DNA of 12,498 nucleotides from an uncultured Steroidobacteraceae bacterium (GCA_955652795.1 CATPBQ010000038.1:1-12498); one strand, 5' to 3'; counted from the first letter of the stretch, positions 1 through 6,789 are shown. Translations and numbers: made by a program. Notes: generated by a model from the sequence alone, not told the origin.

Positions 1-161
1 CGCGTACGCGCATCGAGCGGGCCTGCGCGGCTCGCCTCCGCACCCAGATGCTGGAAGGCATCCCACAGCTCGGGGTGCTCGCGTGCCATCTGCAGTGCTG
101 CCCCTGGCAGTTTTACGCGGGCCGCGTCGGAAGGTGCTTTCGGCTGTTTTTTGCGGGCCAT
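1..161 (-). CDS. Carboxymuconolactone decarboxylase-like protein, N-terminal part (cut by the window edge)
   Basis: Only the first 53 codons are present; the gene continues beyond the left edge. It starts at ATG (complement of 159-161), preceded by GGAG (complement of 168-171) at good spacing. The N-terminus is basic (MARKKQPK), followed by the pattern HPELWDAFQHLGAEA...GPLDARTR. That is how the first helices of carboxymuconolactone decarboxylase / AhpD-like proteins read, just before their usual 'LVKLA' helix. Family members are small all-helical oligomers acting as decarboxylases or CxxC-dependent peroxidases. The region that would hold a CxxC pair is outside the window, so the subtype cannot be judged. 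A 145-bp gap separates it from the gene upstream on the same strand, so it may have its own promoter. The family call rests on one short motif. Confidence 0.6.
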   Translation of the reverse strand, partial: MARKKQPKAPSDAARVKLPGAALQMAREHPELWDAFQHLGAEASRAGPLDART

Positions 162-287
162 GTGCTGCTCCAATACCGATCCAGGCAAGGCACTTCGATG
201 TTGTCCTTGATTGGGTGGCGTTACAAGCCGAGGAGGAGCGGATGAGGGTGAGGAGTGCGCGGCGGATCGTTCGCGCGCCGCAGAGAT

Positions 288-320
288 GCGCGGCAGATCG
301 CCGCGATCAGCGCGGCAGAT
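288..320. repeat. Pair of 11-bp direct repeats, 22 bp apart
   Basis: GCGCGGCAGAT occurs at 288-298 and again at 310-320. The starts are 22 bp apart, about two helical turns. The right copy covers the last codons of the 104-aa gene. The hairpin at 300-316 lies between and partly within the copies. This could be a protein binding site upstream of the carboxymuconolactone-decarboxylase-like gene, or a local duplication. Confidence 0.3.
300..316 (-). terminator. GC-rich hairpin around the stop codon of the 104-aa gene; possible weak 3' end signal
   Basis: The + strand reads GCCGCG-ATCAG-CGCGGC, a perfect 6-bp stem with a 5-base loop. The stop codon of the 104-aa gene (complement of 307-309) lies in the loop. 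No U-run follows on the minus-strand transcript, so it is not a canonical intrinsic terminator. It could be a transcript-end stabiliser or chance in GC-rich DNA. Confidence 0.25.
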
Positions 321-621
321 GTCCCACGCACTCGAGGAAGGCCGCGACCTGGGCCGCGGTAAAGCGCGTGCTACTTAAGCCCTGCAGGTTCCACAGCCTT
401 GAAATTTCCGCCTCGTCGCGACTCGGTGGCCGGCCACCACCGCCGGTACCCGCTGCGCAATTCGGGGTCTGCAGAATCATGTCGACGTTCCCGGCTCGTA
501 TCTTGACTCGCACGCAGGGCAGCTCGCCGGCGTGCGCGTGCGCATCGAACGCTCGTGCGATCCATCCGGCATCCGCAACGGCGAGCGGACGCTCAGCTTC
601 CCCGATGCTGAGCGTGCTCAT
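307..621 (-). CDS. Hypothetical 104-aa protein, last gene of the CHAT operon
   Basis: I do not recognise a named function. ATG at 621 is chosen because it lies 19 bp after the stop of the 119-aa gene and is preceded by a modest CCGAGG. A longer reading from 678 would run into that gene. The protein starts MSTLSIGEAERPLAVADAGW, continues with a strand-rich piece (CVRVKIRAGNVDMIL), then a glycine-rich turn GTGGGGRPPSRDE, and ends in helices (ISRLWNLQGL, AAQVAAFLECV). The glycine/RPP turn followed by LW and a C-terminal FL helix looks like a compact conserved domain rather than random translation. No signal peptide or membrane segment is visible, so it is probably cytoplasmic. Its position as fourth gene behind an exported CHAT protease suggests an accessory or substrate role, which is inference only. 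Confidence 0.6.
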   Translation of the reverse strand: MSTLSIGEAERPLAVADAGWIARAFDAHAHAGELPCVRVKIRAGNVDMILQTPNCAAGTGGGGRPPSRDEAEISRLWNLQGLSSTRFTAAQVAAFLECVGHLPR

Positions 622-640
622 CCTCGGCTGCTGAGATGAG

Positions 641-1000
641 TCAATCCGCGCACCGCCGCCACTTTCCCTCCGAATCACTCATCCAGGGTCCCGCATCCTG
701 GAGTTCGCCGTTCTCGCGGTAGCGATTCACCAGGAGCACGGGCGATCCGCGCTCGCGGGACAGGGGGAGCGACATCTCGGAGGTGAACAGGCAGGTCTCG
801 TAGCTGTTGGCCCAACACCGCCAGACTCGTCCCTCTTGAGCGGCCTGGGCTATCAGGGTCTGCAGCTGGGAGGGCAGCGCGTCGGGGTCGCGAATCTGGT
901 AACAGTCCTTCGGTAAGAGATTTGCGCGTGAGACAAGAGCCTCCAGCAGTTTCTCGATGTGGGAGGGCTGCTGGATGGTGCGCAACCGCCTCGTTTCCAT
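641..1000 (-). CDS. Hypothetical 119-aa protein, third gene of the CHAT operon
   Basis: No family recognised. The start at 1000 is well supported: AAAGGAGG lies about eight bases upstream of the ATG on the minus strand. The N-terminal half is helical and charged (METRRLRTIQQPSHIEKLLEA, then LPSQLQTLIAQAAQEGR). The C-terminal half is strand-like, with aromatic and cysteine residues (VWRCWANSYETCLF, SPVLLVNRYRENG) and ends WRRCAD. There is no signal peptide or membrane segment. The 90-bp gap to the upstream 176-aa gene shows no convincing terminator or promoter; the only structure is a loopless GGGAGCTCCC palindrome. The simplest reading is cotranscription with the CHAT gene and with the 104-aa gene 19 bp downstream. 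It could be a chaperone, regulator or target of the protease; nothing in the sequence decides. Confidence 0.65.
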   Translation of the reverse strand: METRRLRTIQQPSHIEKLLEALVSRANLLPKDCYQIRDPDALPSQLQTLIAQAAQEGRVWRCWANSYETCLFTSEMSLPLSRERGSPVLLVNRYRENGELQDAGPWMSDSEGKWRRCAD

Positions 1001-1090
1001 GGCCGTGGCCTCCTTTGGTCCTCACACGGTAAGACAGCTGGGCGCGAGTCACGCGAGGGAGCTCCCCCCTTCGGCAACGTTCATCAGCGC

Positions 1091-1621
1091 CTAGCGCGGC
1101 GGTCCGTGACCCGTGCCGTCCTGACGTGCTTGCACGGTTCCCGGAATGGCTACGTGCGTTGCAATCTTGATCACCACGAGATCCGGTGTTGGGCCCTGCA
1201 CCGCGTTGATTACGTAGAACAGCCGCACTTTGTTGTACCCCACGCCGCCCTGAGGCCCGAGATAGGGGATGACACCTTCGAGCCGCGCCGTCCGCGAATC
1301 CCCGAGGCTCACTGATGCGGCGTTAATAACCGTTCGATACGCTGCGCCTTGGGACGGATCCCACGGCGGAAGACCAGTGATTCCCGCGACAGGGATCGTA
1401 CCCATCGGCGTGAAGTTGATACCTCGCCATCCGTCCGCGAGAAAGCCCGACGGGAAATCGATTGAATAGTGAGCCAGTTGCGGGTTGCCTTGAGCATCGC
1501 GCAGGTACCGCGGACGCAACGAAAATTCAGGCTGCTGGCCGAGCGGCGTCGTGAGAGTGTGGGTGGCGCCAGGTCCCCAACTGTCGTTTAGCGCAACCCT
1601 CTTGTTGATCCAGATGTTCAC
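1091..1621 (-). CDS. Hypothetical 176-aa protein, second gene of the CHAT operon (GTG start)
   Basis: No family recognised. I place the start at GTG (complement of 1619-1621) because AGGAG sits about six bases upstream and overlaps the TAG stop of the CHAT gene (1630-1632), a typical translational-coupling arrangement. An open frame continues to 1726 but would overlap the end of CHAT. The protein begins MNIWINKRVALNDSWGPGA and is rich in Gly, Pro and beta-prone segments (HYSIDFPSGFLADGW, TPMGTIPVAGITGLPPW, KVRLFYVINAVQG, LVVIKIATHVAI). That suggests a beta-sandwich or barrel-like fold. No signal peptide or membrane segment is seen with this start. Tight coupling to CHAT implies a product needed in step with the protease, such as a partner, inhibitor or substrate. 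That role is inference. Confidence 0.65.
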   Translation of the reverse strand: MNIWINKRVALNDSWGPGATHTLTTPLGQQPEFSLRPRYLRDAQGNPQLAHYSIDFPSGFLADGWRGINFTPMGTIPVAGITGLPPWDPSQGAAYRTVINAASVSLGDSRTARLEGVIPYLGPQGGVGYNKVRLFYVINAVQGPTPDLVVIKIATHVAIPGTVQARQDGTGHGPPR

Positions 1622-1629
1622 GGCGTCTC

Positions 1630-4600
1630 CTAGGGCCTTGTCGTCGTTACACCCTTCGCTGTCCCGGCGTTGCGGGTCGGTAGGCCTGGCCCGAGCGCGA
1701 CCACCGACACCTGAAACGCAGCCCACAGCGCCGGATCCGCGGACCCGTCTCGCGACACGACCGATCGCATTGCCGCACCGAGTGCCGCGGGTGGGCTCAT
1801 CGAGTCGTACAGCAGGCGTCGATAGAACTCTGTCATAAGACGAGCGCCAATCTCATCGGAAACCGGCCAAAGCGAGGCCACGACCGCCCGCGCACCCCGG
1901 GCGAGCGTCGTGGAACCGATGCCCACCAGCCCCTCGCTGAGAACCTCCTTGCCGAGGGCCGTGTCGCACGCGCTGAAGACCGCAACGTCCGCCGTCAGCC
2001 TCTGGAGCGACAGGTCTGCAACCCGCACGGCACCGTCGACCACCTCTCCGCTGGCATCGTAGGAGCCGAGAATCAACGCGGATAACTGGGGAACCTGCGC
2101 ATCGACGATGCCGTGCGCCGCGATATGGATGAACCGGTATTTCGACCAGTCGAGAGACAGTAGCCGCTCGCGCGTGGCGTTCAGTCCAGTCAGTTGATCA
2201 ACGTCCGCAGGCGAGAACTGCGCCGAAATCTGCGCTGCCTCCCGGGCGGTGAACGGAAGACGTCGATAGCCGCGACGGGCGGGATCCAGCGCACGCCGGG
2301 CTGAAGCTTGCGGCCTCGCCGCCACGTGTTGGACTGCCGTGAGCCTCGGATCGTCCGCCTCGTACACCGGATCGGCGACGAGCAGCAGACCGCGGCGGTC
2401 GTGCGGTTTAGCCCGCGCCCCATTCGTGTCGAGTACCCACGCGGCTGGAGTGAGGGCGATATCGTGCTGCATCGCAATAAACGAGTCTGGCATTCGCAAT
2501 GCCGCGAACGGCACGTAGTCGAGGGCGCCATCCGGAATGACCACCCATTGCCGCACGCCCGACAGCCACGCCTCAATCGGCCGAATGATCAGCTCGTACA
2601 GAGCGCGAGCATCCTGGAGTCGACGCTCGACGGGCATATCGACGAGCCGCGTCAGCGAACGGTGGAACGCGGCCACCTTGTCTGCGATGGCCGCCGGCGG
2701 TGGCAAAAGCGTCCAGCGAATCTCAGTCGGGGATACCACCCACGCGTAGGCGGATTCGGACCCGAGCCAGTACGACACGAGTGCCGTATCGGCGGGAAGG
2801 GGCGGCAGACTCACGCGTTGTTCGCTGCCCACCCGGGCGGGCGCACCGCTGGGCAGCGTGCGGGTCGCGATGAGGGTGTTCACCGTGTCCACCGCGCGCC
2901 CGAGCTCGGCAATGTCACCCAGCAGATGCCGTGCGCGCGGGTCGTCGGAGCCCGAACGCTCAAGTCGAGCGTCGAGGGCAAATCGACGGGCGGAAAGCTC
3001 GCGATAGAGCTCCTCGCGACGGCGAAATTCCGATGCGAGCGCCCGTCGAACGGCAGGCGAGTATTTCTGGGCTGCGACGTCGGCGAAGGAATGCGCGCGG
3101 GATGCATCCGCGGTCGCGAACGCGGCCGCTGCGAGCGTCCTGGCCTCTTCTTCCCGACCCGCCGCCAATGCGTGATCGTATCGTTCCCGGAGCAATTCAA
3201 GTTTAAGGTCGTAGGCCGGTCGAAGCGGCGTTTGCAGCTGCGCGCGAAGCTCGGGATTCGCGCTCTGCAGGCGCACGGCGTCGGCTTGTCCCAGGGCCCG
3301 TTCGACGGCCGCGAGAGCCGCGTGAGGTTGCCCAAGCAGTCGGAGTGCTCGAGCCTGCTCGAGGTCCGCTTCAAACTCCTCCGTGATACTGCCCAGGATG
3401 TGCAAGCGCGATCGAGCCGCCGCGAGGTCCCCCAGGGCCTCGCGGGGCCGACCCATCTCGCGAAGCAGCACCGCGCGCTGCAGGAGCGCCTCTGGTTGAA
3501 TGAGCGGATCGGCCTTAGCCCCTGTGGAGAGAACTTCATCGAGCTGCGCTTTCGCCTCCACGAGGTGGCCGGCGGCCGCGGTGTGGACCGCCAGTTGAAT
3601 CCTGATGCGCTCGATCGCTGAGGGGGCGACCGCAAGGCCGAGCGCCTCGCGATCGGAGGCTATCGCATCGTCCACCCTCCCCTGTTCGGCGTCGATGGTC
3701 GCAAGCGCCCGCAGAGTGGCCATGCGTCCACGCCCGTCCAAGGCCACCGTGCGAATCGCAAGCGCCCGCTCGAGGAATTCGCGTGCGCGCTGCCGGTCGC
3801 CCAGCGCGTAATAGTTCACACCAATGCCATACAGACCGTAGGCTTCATCGCGCTGAGCCTGAACTTTCTCTGCGAAGGCAAGCGCGCGATCATAAAGATG
3901 CAGCGACTCGTCGAAGTGGCCGAGGGCGTAATCCACAAGCGCGGTGTTGGTAATCACCCCGATGTAAAGACTTGGATAGGGTTCCGGACCGATATCCGCG
4001 AGCGCGCGCTTGAACCAGCGCAGCGCTTGCGGCAGACGCCCGAGGCCCCATAGGCACAGCGCCCGGTTCTGCCACGCTTGCGCACGTCGCGGCGTCTCGT
4101 GGATGGATTCGAACAAGTGACTCGAGGTCGTAGAAGCCGTCACACATTCGGGGTAGCGACCCTCATAGAGATAAGTCAACGCAATGTTCGTGAGTTGCAA
4201 CCCGGCGTCATACCGTTCGCCCCGCTGCATGTGGAAGCGACTTAAGCGTTGCAGCTCGGTGCGTGCCTGAGTGAGGAGCTCGGTCGAACGCACGCCATAC
4301 CCTGGCACAGCTCGTCCATCCGGGGCGGCCGATCCGATCTCGATCCACGCCGCGGCGAGGAGTGCACGGGCGCGCGCCCGTCGGTACGGATCGTCGTGAC
4401 CGAGCAATTCGGCAGCCGCTTTGGCCCACTCGGCCGTTTTCGCCCAGTCCTGGAGGTCAAAGTACTCGACTCCTGCCAGGGCGAGCGCCGTCTGGCCGCG
4501 AAGTGCACGGTCCGCAGGCGCCGTGAGTGCACGCTCGGCGGACAGATATTCTTCCGTTGCCCGTACGAACGCCTCGCGAGCGCTCGCGGTCCCGGGAGTC

Positions 4601-5106
4601 GAGCGGCCTCTCGCAATCTCCTCTCCCGCGGCATAGTTGGCATCGGCCTCGGCGAGGCTCTGCACGATCGCAGTGCAATCAGGCCGTCTCTGAAGAGCCG
4701 CAAGGTCGAAGGCGCGAACGGTTGCCGTCCCGACGACGTCTGAGTGCTCCTTACCGGTCACCCGGACGGCGAGGGAGGCCCGCTCCGTCGCCGTCACCAC
4801 GGCACGACGGGTTCCCGTGCGTCGCTCCGGGTGGTCGGCTCGGACCATCACCTCGTTCATCGGGTCGAGAATCTCGACACGCGCGTCGTTGTTGCGCTCC
4901 TCGACCTCGATCAGGTAGGCGTGGCCCGGCACGACGGCAAAATCTGCTGCGGCGCGCTCGGTTCCGAGGGTCTTCAGAGGGCCTACGTTCACCGCGGGAG
5001 CTCCGAGAGCACGGCTGCACGAGATATTCTCCGCGCTGCCTGGCACGGCCCACGCCGCCAGAACAATCGCGACAAAAAGATGGCGACCGGCCGGGTGACG
5101 GTTCAA
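1630..5106 (-). CDS. Exported TPR-CHAT domain protein (caspase-like cysteine protease)
   Basis: CHAT domains are caspase/separase-clan cysteine peptidases. With the TTG start at 5106 the protein has 1158 residues: signal peptide about 1-25 (RHLFVAIVLAAWAV, then GSA before ENIS); a beta-rich region about 30-120 (ILDPMNEVMVRADH); TPR-type helical repeats about 298-619 with classic pairs (GLGRLPQALRWFKRALADIG, ALGHFDESLHLYDRALAFAE); a charged helical linker; and a C-terminal CHAT domain from about 850. The catalytic pair is visible: H998 in FIHIAAHGIVD and C1047 in VAVFSACDTALG, followed by EGLVGI and ARAVVASLWPVSDE. It is therefore probably an active protease located in the periplasm. It is the first gene of a four-gene operon, divergent from an ECF sigma factor. 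The start is uncertain because the frame has no ATG before 5217, which lies inside the sigma gene. Confidence 0.9.
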   Translation of the reverse strand: MNRHPAGRHLFVAIVLAAWAVPGSAENISCSRALGAPAVNVGPLKTLGTERAAADFAVVPGHAYLIEVEERNNDARVEILDPMNEVMVRADHPERRTGTRRAVVTATERASLAVRVTGKEHSDVVGTATVRAFDLAALQRRPDCTAIVQSLAEADANYAAGEEIARGRSTPGTASAREAFVRATEEYLSAERALTAPADRALRGQTALALAGVEYFDLQDWAKTAEWAKAAAELLGHDDPYRRARARALLAAAWIEIGSAAPDGRAVPGYGVRSTELLTQARTELQRLSRFHMQRGERYDAGLQLTNIALTYLYEGRYPECVTASTTSSHLFESIHETPRRAQAWQNRALCLWGLGRLPQALRWFKRALADIGPEPYPSLYIGVITNTALVDYALGHFDESLHLYDRALAFAEKVQAQRDEAYGLYGIGVNYYALGDRQRAREFLERALAIRTVALDGRGRMATLRALATIDAEQGRVDDAIASDREALGLAVAPSAIERIRIQLAVHTAAAGHLVEAKAQLDEVLSTGAKADPLIQPEALLQRAVLLREMGRPREALGDLAAARSRLHILGSITEEFEADLEQARALRLLGQPHAALAAVERALGQADAVRLQSANPELRAQLQTPLRPAYDLKLELLRERYDHALAAGREEEARTLAAAAFATADASRAHSFADVAAQKYSPAVRRALASEFRRREELYRELSARRFALDARLERSGSDDPRARHLLGDIAELGRAVDTVNTLIATRTLPSGAPARVGSEQRVSLPPLPADTALVSYWLGSESAYAWVVSPTEIRWTLLPPPAAIADKVAAFHRSLTRLVDMPVERRLQDARALYELIIRPIEAWLSGVRQWVVIPDGALDYVPFAALRMPDSFIAMQHDIALTPAAWVLDTNGARAKPHDRRGLLLVADPVYEADDPRLTAVQHVAARPQASARRALDPARRGYRRLPFTAREAAQISAQFSPADVDQLTGLNATRERLLSLDWSKYRFIHIAAHGIVDAQVPQLSALILGSYDASGEVVDGAVRVADLSLQRLTADVAVFSACDTALGKEVLSEGLVGIGSTTLARGARAVVASLWPVSDEIGARLMTEFYRRLLYDSMSPPAALGAAMRSVVSRDGSADPALWAAFQVSVVALGPGLPTRNAGTAKGVTTTRP

Positions 5107-5128
5107 TCCCCGGCTTATACTCGGCTCA
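5095..5128. promoter_or_regulatory. Candidate bidirectional promoter sharing one symmetric TATA core
   Basis: Plus strand: GTGACG at 5095-5100, a 15-bp spacer, and TATACT at 5116-5121 (five of six consensus bases). The start is predicted near 5128, the A of the sigma-gene ATG. Minus strand: TCAACA (complement of 5136-5141, just outside this span), a 16-bp spacer, and TATAAG (complement of 5114-5119, five of six). The start is predicted near 5107-5106, where the CHAT TTG begins. The two -10 elements overlap on CTTATACT. Neither start codon has a convincing Shine-Dalgarno sequence, which fits leaderless or near-leaderless transcripts. Prediction is by eye. Confidence 0.4.
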
Positions 5129-5835
5129 TGATTGGTGTTGACGACCAAGCAGCACCCGCAGCGATGCTTCCCGCGAAATCGGACGTCCCCGCGCCGGTAG
5201 CGGACCCGGTTTCCCACCTGACGGCAGTCTATCGCGACTATCCCGGCCTACGCGCGCTGATCTTGCGGCGCGTTCGCGATCCGGAGCTGGCCGCGGACAT
5301 TCTTCAGGACGCCGCGGTCACGACGCTGGAGAAACTGCGCAGCGGAGAAATCGCCCACCCGGAGAACATGGGCGGGTATCTGTACCGCGTGGCACTGAAT
5401 CACCTGCGCAATCACCGCAGGAAGGACCGAACGGCAGTCTCGAGCGCCGATGCCCTGGATGAACTTCAGGGTACCGAGGACGATCCCGAATGGGAGCGGG
5501 TCGGGCGACCCCAATGGGCCGAGGCGGCGCGGCAGATGCTCGATAAGATGCCGGCTGAGCGGGACCGGGAAATCCTGGTCCGATTCTATCTCAATGACGA
5601 AGACAAGGAACAGATCTGTCGCGACCTGCGGTTATCGGAGGAGCACTTCAATCGCGTGATCTTTCGCGCCCGGAATCGCTTCAGAGAGCTCCTGGAACAC
5701 CGCGGCTTCTGGAAAGCCGATCTGCTGACGCTGGTGGCGATTGGACTGATCGTGGGTCATGCGGGTGAAGCCATGGACACGCGGAATTCAGCGACGGCTC
5801 CCGCCACTCTTTCTATCCAGGCAGATGTGAAGTGA
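5128..5835 (+). CDS. ECF-type RNA polymerase sigma factor with hydrophobic C-terminal tail
   Basis: The 235-aa product has sigma region 2 at about 28-100 (RRVRDPELAADILQDAAV, then PENMGGYLYRVALNHLRNHR) and region 4 at about 132-190 (MPAERDREILVRFYL, then the helix-turn-helix KEQICRDLRLSEEHFNRVIF). There is no region 3, as in ECF sigmas, which redirect RNA polymerase to stress promoters. After region 4 there is an unusual tail of about 40 residues with a hydrophobic stretch at about 197-212 (ADLLTLVAIGLIVGHAG). ATG 5128 is preferred; ATG 5164 (13th codon) is an alternative, and neither has a clear ribosome binding site. The open frame extends back to 4744, but that part is antisense to the CHAT gene. 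The gene overlaps the downstream anti-sigma-like gene by 4 bases and diverges from the CHAT operon, implying it may regulate both. Confidence 0.9.
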   Translation: MIGVDDQAAPAAMLPAKSDVPAPVADPVSHLTAVYRDYPGLRALILRRVRDPELAADILQDAAVTTLEKLRSGEIAHPENMGGYLYRVALNHLRNHRRKDRTAVSSADALDELQGTEDDPEWERVGRPQWAEAARQMLDKMPAERDREILVRFYLNDEDKEQICRDLRLSEEHFNRVIFRARNRFRELLEHRGFWKADLLTLVAIGLIVGHAGEAMDTRNSATAPATLSIQADVK

Positions 5836-6524
5836 TAGACGCCGGCCGCGATCTGGAACGGATGCGAGACTACATTGTGGGAGGACTGTCCGACGATGAG
5901 CACCGGGCGTTTGAAGATCGCCTGGCGCGTGATCCCGGGCTCGTGCGTGAGCTCGAGCAGTCGTTGCGGCTGAGTGAAGGACTGCATCAATTACGGGCGC
6001 AGGGGTATTTTGACAAGGCCGCATCCCGAGCCAGAGGCGCTCGGATCTGGCTACCCCTCCTCGCAGCGGCCGCGGTCGCCGGACTTGCACTATTCCTGTG
6101 GCTGCCACCGCGTACAGGACCCTCATCGGTTCTGACAGCGTCCCTGGAGTCGCGCACCGCGGGTGTTGCGCCGTCGGTCGCGGCGCACTTCACGTTTGTC
6201 GCAGTGCGTGAAAGTTCGACACCCGACCTGGCCCTGCCTTCCAGCGGCGTGATCGAGTTTCGCGCGGCGCCGGCCACGCACATGAGCGCTTCCCGGTACC
6301 GGATGACGCTTGTTCAACAAGATGAGGGAGGCTCTTCGAAGCCCGTCGGCGCCGTCGCGGGTCTTGCTTTGAGCGCCGACGGGTATGTCCACGGCTATGC
6401 CGACGCCTCCCGCCTGGGGCCCGGTAGTTACGTGCTTCGCATCGAGATTGACGCTGAAACCCCGGGCAGGGCGGAAGTCTTCCCGTTCAATCTCCGCGCC
6501 CGCGGAGCTCGCCCCACACCGTGA
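5832..6524 (+). CDS. Membrane anti-sigma-like protein with periplasmic C-terminal domain
   Basis: The GTG start at 5832 overlaps the sigma stop (GTGA), so the two are translationally coupled. The 230-aa protein has an N-terminal helical region at about 8-55 (MRDYIVGGLSDDEHRAFEDR, then LARDPGLVREL). This resembles the sigma-binding helices of RskA/anti-sigma factors. It carries no HxxxCxxC zinc motif and no cysteine at all in that region. A single membrane segment follows at about 72-92 (IWLPLLAAAAVAGLALFLWL), then a mostly beta C-terminal domain of about 135 residues predicted in the periplasm. The expected role is to hold the sigma factor at the inner membrane until a periplasmic signal or proteolysis releases it. 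Gene order and topology support this; the binding itself is inferred. It converges with the minus-strand 78-aa gene, 28 bp away. Confidence 0.75.
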   Translation: MIDAGRDLERMRDYIVGGLSDDEHRAFEDRLARDPGLVRELEQSLRLSEGLHQLRAQGYFDKAASRARGARIWLPLLAAAAVAGLALFLWLPPRTGPSSVLTASLESRTAGVAPSVAAHFTFVAVRESSTPDLALPSSGVIEFRAAPATHMSASRYRMTLVQQDEGGSSKPVGAVAGLALSADGYVHGYADASRLGPGSYVLRIEIDAETPGRAEVFPFNLRARGARPTP

Positions 6525-6552
6525 TGCGCGATCCAGACTCCGAGGGGCATCG

Positions 6553-6789
6553 CTAACGTCCCGCGCGGAACTCCCCGCTTCGAAACTCGCGTTCGAGCTC
6601 AACGGCCAGGATGCCGGGAATCGCTCGCAGTTTCGGTAGATCGTGGAACTCGACCGACCCTGTCAGTACGCCGACGTCCGCCAGCGTTGAAGTGTGCTCG
6701 AGGCCGAGCGCACGACATGCGGCGGCGACCTCGTAGATGCGCCCGCGTGCGTCCTCCGCGACCGCGACCGCGATGTTGACCCGGCTCAC
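6553..6789 (-). CDS. Small subtilase propeptide/inhibitor-like protein (78 aa)
   Basis: GTG start (complement of 6787-6789) with GGAGG six bases upstream. The sequence starts MSRVNIAVAVAEDARGRIYE, continues CRALGLEHTSTLADVGVLTG and ends its core with LPKLRAIPGILAVELERE. The pattern is strand, helix, strand (TGVLTGSV-like turn), helix, strand, ending in 'IPGI..VE.ER'. This resembles the ferredoxin-like fold of subtilisin propeptides and I9-type inhibitors, in which a helix ending '..PGV..VE' precedes the protease domain. Here it is a separate gene 58 bp downstream of the S8 peptidase in the same direction. It may act in trans as a folding chaperone and/or inhibitor of that enzyme. No signal peptide is present. 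Family assignment is by pattern and location. Confidence 0.65.
   Translation of the reverse strand: MSRVNIAVAVAEDARGRIYEVAAACRALGLEHTSTLADVGVLTGSVEFHDLPKLRAIPGILAVELEREFRSGEFRAGR

Noticed and set aside
83..634. Plus-strand 183-codon frame across the left end
   Set aside because: It crosses several minus-strand genes with their own ribosome binding sites, has no motif, and looks like a shadow frame.
1057..1066. GGGAGCTCCC palindrome between the 176-aa and 119-aa genes
   Set aside because: There is no loop and no T-run, and such short palindromes are common in GC-rich DNA. It is not enough to split the operon.
2308..3621. Long plus-strand open frame of 437 codons
   Set aside because: It lies fully antisense to the TPR region of the CHAT gene, whose protein shows clear domains. 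The antisense product is Arg-rich with no recognisable motif, as expected of shadow frames in GC-rich DNA.
307..5106. Possible bacterial gasdermin or Craspase-like CRISPR system linked to the CHAT protease
   Set aside because: No gasdermin-sized membrane-pore protein, Cas gene or CRISPR array is present. The CHAT protein has a signal peptide, unlike the cytoplasmic proteases of those systems.
4744..5127. Upstream extension of the sigma-factor frame
   Set aside because: The extension is antisense to the signal peptide and N-terminal domain of CHAT and carries no sigma-like sequence. The family homology begins after 5128.
6492..6507. CTCCGCG-CC-CGCGGAG inverted repeat near the end of the anti-sigma-like gene, considered as a terminator
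   Set aside because: It lies inside the coding sequence, its loop is too short for the full stem, and no T-run follows.
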